Assembly: GCA_937860285.1 (NCBI GenBank)
Contig: CALMBS010000150.1
Coordinates: 1 to 20,612 of the forward strand
Reading direction: 5' to 3'
DNA from: an uncultured Chloroflexota bacterium
GTDB taxonomy: Bacteria; Chloroflexota; Dehalococcoidia; UBA2247; RBG-13-53-26
DNA length: 20,612 bases
The notes under the pieces are model-generated. The model was not told the origin of the DNA. It made no database searches and saw only the letters and a program-made list of their open reading frames with translations. Shown here one piece after another: positions 15,533 through 20,612 of the stretch. Every line of letters starts with the position of its first letter. Within the stretch, counting starts at the first letter, position 1. The position numbers and the translations under genes are program-made.

Positions 15533-16372
15533 TTACTTCACCTCAGGCATGCGGGGTGCGCCGGCCTTCCAGTACTCACAGGCCAGGGCCGTGAAAGGGC
15601 AGGAGTGCCTCACCTCCTCGCCTATCCGCAACGCGATGCTGAGGTCCTTGACCGCTATCCGAAACGCGGGAGAGTTGGCGTCCTCCCAGGACCTCCTTAC
15701 CCCTTCCCAGTTCTGCAGCATCCAACTGCCGGCTGATCCCACCCTCATGAGTTTCACCAGCATGTCTTCGTCGGCCCCGTTCTTGATGCCCCAGGAGATA
15801 GCTTCGTGGGCCACCAGTATGTTGGTGAAAGCCACCATGTTGTTGGCCAGCTTCACCACTTCCCCCGATCCCACCCCGCCGCAATAGAGGATCGAGCCCA
15901 TGGACTCCAGGACGGCGCGGTACCTCTCCACCGCCTCCTTCGGTCCTCCCACGGAGATCCCCAGCTTGCCCGCCTCCGCCCCGACTGCCCCACCGGCAAC
16001 GGGCGCATCGATGACGATGACCCCCTTGCTGGCAGCCTCTTCTTCCATCTGGCGGCAGAACCCGGGAGACAGCGTGCTCATCATGACGATCCCGGTCCCG
16101 GGGGCTGCTCCCTGCAGGAGACCGTTGGCGCCAGCGATCACTTCGCGGGTCTGGGCTTCGGTCAGGACCATGGTGATGATGACCTCGCACCTCTCCGCGA
16201 CCTCCTTCGGCGTCCTGACCTCCACAGCGCCCAGAGATTTCATCTCCTCGATGGGAGTCCTGCGGACGTGCCCGCAGATGGTCATCTGGTACCCCTTCCC
16301 GATGACCCTTCTGGCCATGGGCAATCCGATGTCGCCGAATCCCAGGAAGCCAACTCTCTTGACGTCAGTCAT
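15533..16372 (-). CDS. Beta-hydroxyacid dehydrogenase (3-hydroxyisobutyrate dehydrogenase family)
   Basis: The 279-residue protein has all four family blocks: the nucleotide loop VGFLGFGDIGLPMA (7-20), the substrate-binding STLSPG (99-104), DAPVAGGAVGAEAG (122-135) and GSGEVVKLANNMV (168-180) with catalytic Lys174 and Asn177-Asn178. Residues HVRRTP (35-40) at the end of the second strand carry two Arg, which suits NADPH better than NADH. Members reduce or oxidise a hydroxyl on a 2- or 3-hydroxy acid; the best-known substrates are 3-hydroxyisobutyrate, tartronate semialdehyde and succinic semialdehyde. The frame is open to 16510, but ATG at 16372 is chosen because AAGGGGG precedes it and the first strand follows within 10 residues. 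It is the promoter-proximal gene of the minus-strand operon, 49 bases before the CoA-transferase. Confidence 0.92.
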   Translation of the reverse strand: MTDVKRVGFLGFGDIGLPMARRVIGKGYQMTICGHVRRTPIEEMKSLGAVEVRTPKEVAERCEVIITMVLTEAQTREVIAGANGLLQGAAPGTGIVMMSTLSPGFCRQMEEEAASKGVIVIDAPVAGGAVGAEAGKLGISVGGPKEAVERYRAVLESMGSILYCGGVGSGEVVKLANNMVAFTNILVAHEAISWGIKNGADEDMLVKLMRVGSAGSWMLQNWEGVRRSWEDANSPAFRIAVKDLSIALRIGEEVRHSCPFTALACEYWKAGAPRMPEVK

Positions 16373-16884
16373 GTGCTGCCCCCTTGCTCCCGTTGGCCCG
16401 TTCAACGTCTCCAGGATGGTATCTGACCACCGCATGGTCCAACGGGCCGGATAACGGCATCGTAACATCACCCGTATCCGGCACCGGACTTGTGCCGGAT
16501 ACGGCCGCAAATCCGGTCACGGTGATCACAACGGTGAGCGGAATGGCCATGCCGAGCAGACGCCCCCTTTCCCATGACTGGCACTGGGGTCTGATTGAGG
16601 ACCGCTCGACCAGTCGATGCGCGTTTGCGAGCACGCGGGTGACCGGATGCGCCAGCCTCGGCTTCCCTGGCAAGGGGGCGCCCCCCCGGCATGTATCCTC
16701 AGCGCACGGCGGTGTGAGCAGACCGGTTGTTTGCGTGACCATTCGCGCCACTACGGTGCAGTGGACGCCTGTGTACGGGCCCGGGGTGTCGAATATCCGT
16801 AGCCCACGGGATTGGTGGAGACTCACACTGGTGTAATGATGAGAACGGTGGAAGAAGGCCAGAGAATTCAACAGGAGGTGCGAC
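16373..16884. promoter_or_regulatory. 512-bp divergent intergenic region
   Basis: This spacer separates the minus-strand carboxylase operon from the plus-strand small gene at 16885 and should hold the promoters for both. I see a perfect 13-bp inverted repeat at 16472-16504 (listed separately) and a 12-base palindrome GGGGGCGCCCCC at 16674-16685. On the minus strand, TGTTACGAT (16459-16467) resembles an extended -10 element, with no good -35 box. Two overlapping open frames cross the region on opposite strands, but neither has a ribosome site or recognisable protein, so I call no gene here. Confidence 0.5.
16472..16504. repeat. Perfect 13-bp inverted repeat, possible operator
   Basis: CCGTATCCGGCAC (16472-16484) and GTGCCGGATACGG (16492-16504) are exact reverse complements with a 7-base spacer. 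It lies 100 bases upstream of the first gene of the carboxylase operon and just behind a possible extended -10 element, which is where an activator or repressor of a divergent promoter could bind. A hairpin role is also possible. Confidence 0.6.
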
Positions 16885-17082
16885 GTGGTGACCGCAACAG
16901 CTGACGAAGTGAAGTGCTACACTAACATAGTCCCGGACCTGAGGGCCGTCGAAGCCAGAGTCAGGGCTGTGAGCAGGGTCGACGCCGAAGCGATAGAGAA
17001 GATCATAGCCGACATCACTGGGCCCGCGGCTCCCGGCAGCCGGTTCTACAACGGCTATCGCGGCGTCACCCGCTGGCTCTAG
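16885..17082 (+). CDS. Small protein of unknown function (65 residues)
   Basis: I do not recognise this protein. It has a near-ideal ribosome site, AGGAGG at 16873-16878, 6 bases before GTG at 16885; a second GTG follows directly at 16888 and could also serve. The sequence has a central charged amphipathic helix (PDLRAVEARVRAVSRVDAEA and EKIIADI, about 17-44) and an aromatic, Gly- and Arg-rich tail (GSRFYNGYRGVTRWL, 51-65). It has one Cys and no signal peptide or membrane segment. A strong terminator begins 39 bases after the stop, so it appears to form a one-gene transcript between the operon and the regulator. The independent signals at both ends make it more likely real than its length alone would suggest. 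It could be a small regulator or interaction partner, but I can assign no function. Confidence 0.6.
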   Translation: MVTATADEVKCYTNIVPDLRAVEARVRAVSRVDAEAIEKIIADITGPAAPGSRFYNGYRGVTRWL

Positions 17083-17120
17083 CCCGGTTCCAGACCTGCA
17101 ACCGGTCAACGGTCTACCGT

Positions 17121-17154
17121 GAGACAGGGCGCTTCCTGCGCCCTGTCTCTCTTT
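17121..17154 (+). terminator. Intrinsic terminator after the small gene
   Basis: GAGACAGGGCGC (17121-17132) and GCGCCCTGTCTC (17138-17149) form a perfect 12-bp GC-rich stem with a 5-base loop, followed by TCTTT. This is the clearest Rho-independent terminator in the window, and it isolates the small gene from the regulator. Confidence 0.85.
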
Positions 17155-17198
17155 GGCGGCGAGGCCACCGTTATCAGCCGGGGCCGGCCTTCGCCGCT

Positions 17199-17227
17199 TT
17201 GCCCGGCGGCGCATTCAATGGTAGAAT
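17199..17227 (+). promoter_or_regulatory. Sigma70-type promoter of the LAL regulator gene
   Basis: TTGCCC (17199-17204, four of six) is followed after exactly 17 bases by TAGAAT (17222-17227, five of six). Transcription would start near 17234, only about 11 bases before the Shine-Dalgarno site at 17245, so the leader is short. It lies just after the preceding terminator. Confidence 0.6.
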
Positions 17228-17244
17228 CGCGCTGTCCTGGCTCT

Positions 17245-17250
17245 AGGAGG
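17245..17250 (+). promoter_or_regulatory. Ribosome binding site that places the regulator start upstream of the first GTG
   Basis: AGGAGG is a full Shine-Dalgarno sequence. An in-frame TAG at 17244-17246 overlaps it, so translation must begin after this point. No in-frame ATG, GTG or TTG occurs before GTG at 17292, 41 bases away, whereas ACG at 17256 is 5 bases away. It therefore argues for a non-canonical start. Confidence 0.6.
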
Positions 17251-17255
17251 CAAGT

Positions 17256-19979
17256 ACGTCCCCCGAACGACTGCTGGTCACCAAGCTGCACGTGCCACCC
17301 GTTCCCCCGGGATGGCTCAAGCGTCCCCGCCTCGGACAACGATTGGAGGCGGCGCTGCGCTGCCGGCTGACCGTCGTCTGCGCGCCGGCCGGCTTCGGCA
17401 AGACCACTCTGCTAAGCGAGTGGATCGCGGATGCGAGCCGGGAGGGCGGCATGACGGCGCCCCCGGCGGCCTGGCTTTCCCTGGACAAAGAGGACAACGA
17501 TCCCGAGCGGTTCTGGACCTACTTCGTGACTGCCATTCGGACGGTCCAGCCCCAGCTGGGGCGGAGCGCCCTGGCCCTGCTGGAGACGGGCAAGGCCCCC
17601 TCCATCAGGGCGGTGCTGACCACCCTGGTGAACGACATCAGCGAGGCGGGCCGCGGCTTCGTGGTCGTCCTGGATGACTACCACGAGATTTCCTCGCGGT
17701 CTGTCCACGAGTCCCTGGCTTTCTTCGTGGACCACCTGCCGCCTCAGGCGCACGTGGTCCTGGCCACCCGGGCCGACCCTCCCCTGCCCCTGGCCCGACT
17801 GAGGGTCCGGGGGCAGCTCTGCGAGCTGCGGGCCGCCGACCTGCGCTTCACCATCGAGGAGGCGACCGCCTTCTTCAACGACATCATGGACCTCGGCCTC
17901 TCCAGCGACAACGTTCAGGCACTGGAGTCGCTGACCGAGGGCTGGATCGCCAGCATACGGATGGCGGCCATCTCCATGCAGTCGTGCGAGAGCATCCCCG
18001 GATTCATCGCCGAGTTCGCCGGGACCCACCGCCACATCATGGACTACCTGGTTGAGGAGGTGCTGGGGCGCCAGGACTCCGGCGCGCAGGACTTCCTGCT
18101 GCGGACCTCAGTGCTGGACCGCTTGAGCGCGCCGCTATGCAACGCGGTAACCGGGGGGAGCCGGGCCCAGGAGATGCTGGATCACCTCCAGTCATCCAAT
18201 CTCTTCATCGTGCCCCTGGATGAGGGCCGCCAGTGGTTCCGCTACCACCACCTCTTCTCGGACCTGCTGCGCGATCGCCTGCGCAAGACGCGGCCGGAGC
18301 TGCTGCGCATCCTGCACCAGCGCGCCAGCGACTGGTTTCAGTCCGAAGGGCTGACCGCCGAGGCCATTCAGCATGCCCTGGCGGCCAGGGACTACCAGCG
18401 CGCCGCCGACTACATCGAGTCGGTGGCCGTCCCCCTCATATCCCAGGGCCGGATATCGGGCCCCCAGGGCTGGCTGGAGAAGCTGCCCACGGACGTCATA
18501 CTCTCCCGTCCCTGGCTCTGCATCGGGCTGGCCAACGTCCGGTCCGCCCGGGGACAGCTGGCCGCGGTGCAGCCCCTGGTGGAGGCGGTGGAGGCCCATC
18601 TGGCCCGGTCCGCCGCGCGAGGGGCACCCGCCGACGCGGAGTCAGACCGCCGCATTCGCAATCACCTGACCTCTCTGCGCATCCCGCCGGTCCTGGCCCG
18701 GGGGGAAATCGACGAGGCGATCCGCCTCTGCCGGGAGGCCATCGAGCAACTGCCCGACGATCAGCCGACGGTGCGCTGCATGGTGGTGCTTCTGCTGGGG
18801 CTGGCCCTGTGGATGAAGGCCGACATGTCCCAGGCGGCGCTGTGCCTGGAGGAGGCCAGGGTGACCGGCCAGGCCACCGGAAACTACTTCATCACGCTGG
18901 TGGCCATGGGGCACCTGGCCGACATCTCCGTGCGGCAGGGGAGACTGCACCAGGCCGCCGAGGCCAGCCGCAGGGCCATAAGGCTGGGGACGGAGTGGGG
19001 TGGCGGTGAGCCTCTGCCGGCCACCAGCTATGCCCATATCTGCCTGGCCCAGATCCTGTATCAGTGGAACGAGATCGAAGAGGCGGTCCACTACGTGAAC
19101 CGGGCCGTCGAGCTGGGGAGGCAAGGCGTTCAGCTGACCATCGCCGTCATCGCCATGCCGGGGCTGGCGCCCCTCACCGAGCTGATCGGCCAGACCACCG
19201 CTCTCACGGACGCCGTGGAGGAGCTGGAGGGGGTGGCCACCGCCTCCCGCAGCGACATGATGTCCCGGATCACCGCCGCCTGGCGGGCGCGCCTGGCGCT
19301 GGCGCGGGGCGATGTCAGCGAGGCCCTGGAGTGGGCCTCGAATGCCGAGTCCCGGATGAGCGACCCCGCCGAGGGCCTGGAGTTCCCGCTGGAGTTCGAG
19401 TATCTCACCCTGGCCCGCCTGAAGATCGCCCGGGGGGACGTCCACGACGTGCCGCCCATGCTGGAGCGGCTGCGCCGGAAGGCGGAGGCCGAGGGCAGGA
19501 TGGGCAGCGTTATCGAGGTCCTGGTGATGCTGGCCACCACGCAGCGGGCCCAGGGCAAGATCGAAGAGGCGCTGGGCACCATGCACCGGGCGCTCTCGCT
19601 CGGCGAGCCCGAGGACTACATCCGGGTGTTCGTGGACGGCGGAGAGCCGGTGGCCGACCTGCTGCGGCTGGCCCTGGCGCGGCAGATACGGCCGGAGTAC
19701 GTGTCCGACATCCTGGCCTCTTTCAGCGGCGCCGCCGGCCGAGAGAAGGGGGCCGCGCTCCGCAGTCCCCGGGTGAACCCCGCCATCGAGCCCCTGAGTC
19801 CCCGGGAGCTGGAGGTGCTGCGGCTGCTGGCGGGGGGCGCATCGAACCGGCAGATCGCCGACGAGCTGGTGCTGGTCACCGGCACCGTCAAGGCGCACGT
19901 TCTGAGCATCTACCGCAAGCTGGACGTCCACAACCGGACGCAGGCCGTGGCCCGGGCCAGAGAGCTCAAGCTCCTGTGA
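17256..19979 (+). CDS. LuxR-family ATP-dependent transcriptional regulator of the MalT/LAL type
   Basis: With the start at 17256 this is a 907-residue protein, the usual LAL size. The order is the LAL N-terminus LLVTKLHVPPVPPGWLKRPR (6-25), Walker A APAGFGKT (43-50), WLSLDKEDNDPERFWTYF (73-90), Walker B VVVLDDYHE (136-144), an ATR sensor region followed by winged-helix-like segments, a long helical TPR-like middle (about 350-800), and a LuxR helix-turn-helix LSPRELEVLRLLAGGASNRQ (about 846-865) with TVKAHVLSIYRKLDVHNRTQ after it. These proteins bind an inducer and ATP, oligomerise and activate transcription. No ATG, GTG or TTG precedes the conserved start, so I used ACG at 17256, 5 bases after AGGAGG; the conventional call would be GTG at 17292, which would cut the LLVTKL motif. 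CTG at 17271 or 17274 is also possible. It may control the divergent carboxylase operon, but this is unproven. Confidence 0.9.
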   Translation, partial: TSPERLLVTKLHVPPVPPGWLKRPRLGQRLEAALRCRLTVVCAPAGFGKTTLLSEWIADASREGGMTAPPAAWLSLDKEDNDPERFWTYFVTAIRTVQPQLGRSALALLETGKAPSIRAVLTTLVNDISEAGRGFVVVLDDYHEISSRSVHESLAFFVDHLPPQAHVVLATRADPPLPLARLRVRGQLCELRAADLRFTIEEATAFFNDIMDLGLSSDNVQALESLTEGWIASIRMAAISMQSCESIPGFIAEFAGTHRHIMDYLVEEVLGRQDSGAQDFLLRTSVLDRLSAPLCNAVTGGSRAQEMLDHLQSSNLFIVPLDEGRQWFRYHHLFSDLLRDRLRKTRPELLRILHQRASDWFQSEGLTAEAIQHALAARDYQRAADYIESVAVPLISQGRISGPQGWLEKLPTDVILSRPWLCIGLANVRSARGQLAAVQPLVEAVEAHLARSAARGAPADAESDRRIRNHLTSLRIPPVLARGEIDEAIRLCREAIEQLPDDQPTVRCMVVLLLGLALWMKADMSQAALCLEEARVTGQATGNYFITLVAMGHLADISVRQGRLHQAAEASRRAIRLGTEWGGGEPLPATSYAHICLAQILYQWNEIEEAVHYVNRAVELGRQGVQLTIAVIAMPGLAPLTELIGQTTALTDAVEELEGVATASRSDMMSRITAAWRARLALARGDVSEALEWASNAESRMSDPAEGLEFPLEFEYLTLARLKIARGDVHDVPPMLERLRRKAEAEGRMGSVIEVLVMLATTQRAQGKIEEALGTMHRALSLGEPEDYIRVFVDGGEPVADLLRLALARQIRPEYVSDILASFSGAAGREKGAALRSPRVNPAIEPLSPRELEVLRLLAGGASNRQIADELVLVTGTVKAHVLSIYRKLDVHNRTQAVARARELKLL

Positions 19980-20028
19980 CCCGGCCGCGCTGCGCCCCAT
20001 TCCACCTCTGAGGCACGACCTTCGGCGG

Positions 20029-20057
20029 TTGACACGAGGCCGGCCGCCGGGTGTATT
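20029..20057 (+). promoter_or_regulatory. Sigma70-type promoter of the last SDR gene
   Basis: TTGACA (20029-20034), a perfect -35 box, is followed after 17 bases by TGTATT (20052-20057, four of six). The start of transcription would fall near 20064, about 30 bases before the GTG start codon. The regulator gene upstream has no clear terminator, so some read-through is possible. Confidence 0.6.
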
Positions 20058-20094
20058 CTTGGGCCGCAGTTTTTTGGGGGGGGGAGGTGCCCTG

Positions 20095-20612
20095 GTGAGA
20101 TTCAAGGACAAAGTGGCCATCGTAACCGGCAGCAGCACCGGTATTGGCCAGGCGATAGCCTTGGCCTTCGGGCGCGAAGGCGCCGGCGTGGTCCTGGCGG
20201 CGCGCAGCCTGGACCGGCTGCGGGCCCACGCCGAGGCCATCAACAGAAGCGGCGGCAGGGGGCTCCCGGTGAAGACCGACATCAGCCGCGTGGATGATGT
20301 CCAGGAGATGGTGCAGAAGGCCCTGCAGGAGTTCGGGCGCATAGATATCCTGGTGAACAACGCCGCCTACACCGAGATCACGCTCAAAGCCTTCCACGAG
20401 ATGAATCCGGCGGACTGGGATGGGGAGATCAACACCACGCTGAAGGGGACCCTGAACTGCTGCTGGGCGGTCCTGCCCCACATGATGAGCCTGAAGCAGG
20501 GGAGGATCGTCAACGTCACCACCGCCGGGGTCAAGACCGGCGCCCAGTACCTGTCCCTCTACGGGGCCACAAAGGCGGCCGTGGCCCAGTTCACCAAGTC
20601 CCTGGCCATGGA
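20095..20612 (+). CDS. Short-chain dehydrogenase/reductase (partial, runs off the window)
   Basis: The frame is open from GTG at 20095 to the right edge, giving 172 residues. GGAGG (20083-20087) lies 7 bases before the GTG, at the end of a nine-G tract. Visible SDR features are the cofactor loop TGSSTGIG (10-17), LAARSLDRL (35-43), where Arg and no Asp at the second-strand end suggest NADP, VNNAAY in place of NNAG (about 86-91), Asn in EINTTLKG, and YGATK with the catalytic Tyr and Lys. The residue at the catalytic Ser position, 13 before the Tyr, is Thr (VTTAG). The enzyme should reduce a carbonyl or oxidise an alcohol. About 80 C-terminal residues, where the substrate is bound, are missing, so no substrate is suggested. 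It has its own promoter and is not clearly part of the carboxylase operon. Confidence 0.88.
   Translation, partial: MRFKDKVAIVTGSSTGIGQAIALAFGREGAGVVLAARSLDRLRAHAEAINRSGGRGLPVKTDISRVDDVQEMVQKALQEFGRIDILVNNAAYTEITLKAFHEMNPADWDGEINTTLKGTLNCCWAVLPHMMSLKQGRIVNVTTAGVKTGAQYLSLYGATKAAVAQFTKSLAM

Noticed and set aside
16384..16836. Open frame of 150 codons on the plus strand in the divergent spacer, and a 168-codon frame on the other strand at 16365-16871.
   Set aside because: Neither has a ribosome site or a recognisable protein pattern, one overlaps the start of the beta-hydroxyacid dehydrogenase, and long chance frames are expected at this GC content.
16885..17082. The 65-residue protein as a modified-peptide (RiPP) precursor, with the transglutaminase-like protein as a processing enzyme.
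   Set aside because: No core repeats, leader cleavage motif, modifying enzyme or exporter is nearby, and the transglutaminase-like gene is 9.6 kb away in another transcript.
18642..20360. Very long minus-strand open frame (572 codons) opposite the LAL regulator.
   Set aside because: It mirrors the codon pattern of the regulator, has low-complexity Gly/His/Gln/Arg-rich sequence and no domain, and crosses the promoter and start of the SDR gene. It is a GC-driven shadow frame.
1..20612. CRISPR arrays, tRNA or rRNA genes, insertion sequences and phage genes.
   Set aside because: I saw no regularly spaced direct repeats, no tRNA-like cloverleaf, no ribosomal RNA stretches and no transposase, integrase or phage structural proteins in any frame.

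Overview
The window is GC-rich (about 60-65% by eye), has Shine-Dalgarno sites of the AGGAGG type, some GTG and TTG starts, and frequent AGG (Arg) and ATA (Ile) codons. A small Cys/His protein of a type I associate with Chloroflexota, a MalT-like (LAL) regulator, and a dense set of class III CoA-transferase, short-chain dehydrogenase, acyl-CoA dehydrogenase and Old-Yellow-Enzyme genes suggest an uncultured Chloroflexota bacterium (Dehalococcoidia or SAR202-like). That placement is an inference, not a proof.

Layout. (1) Bases 1-182 hold the tail of a membrane protein, followed by a hairpin terminator. (2) A plus-strand cluster runs from 317 to 6500: CaiB/BaiF-family CoA-transferase or racemase, acyl-CoA dehydrogenase, a small Cys/His-rich protein, an SDR dehydrogenase, a two-part FMN/Fe-S/FAD oxidoreductase of the 2,4-dienoyl-CoA reductase type, and a GlcG/HbpS-like protein. 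(3) A minus-strand cluster runs from 16372 down to 6602 and converges on the first: beta-hydroxyacid dehydrogenase, a second class III CoA-transferase, three genes for an acetone-carboxylase-like enzyme (alpha, gamma, beta), an enoyl-CoA hydratase/isomerase-family protein, a nitronate-monooxygenase-like flavoprotein and, after a hairpin, a transglutaminase-like protein. (4) Bases 16373-16884 are a 512-bp divergent spacer with a perfect 13-bp inverted repeat. (5) On the plus strand follow a 65-residue unknown protein with a strong terminator, a LAL-family LuxR regulator with its own promoter and an apparently non-canonical start, and the start of another SDR gene behind a good sigma70-type promoter; this last gene runs off the window.

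How it may work. The core is an ATP-dependent ketone carboxylase (hydantoinase A/B-like subunits plus the diagnostic zinc-ribbon gamma subunit) placed directly behind a class III CoA-transferase and ahead of a crotonase and a nitronate-monooxygenase-like enzyme. The simplest reading is that a methyl ketone is carboxylated to a beta-keto acid, converted to a CoA thioester and then handled by the other enzymes. The facing cluster looks like oxidation and reduction of branched or unsaturated acyl-CoA compounds. The LAL protein is a candidate regulator. The substrate cannot be read from the sequence, and no thiolase is present in the window.
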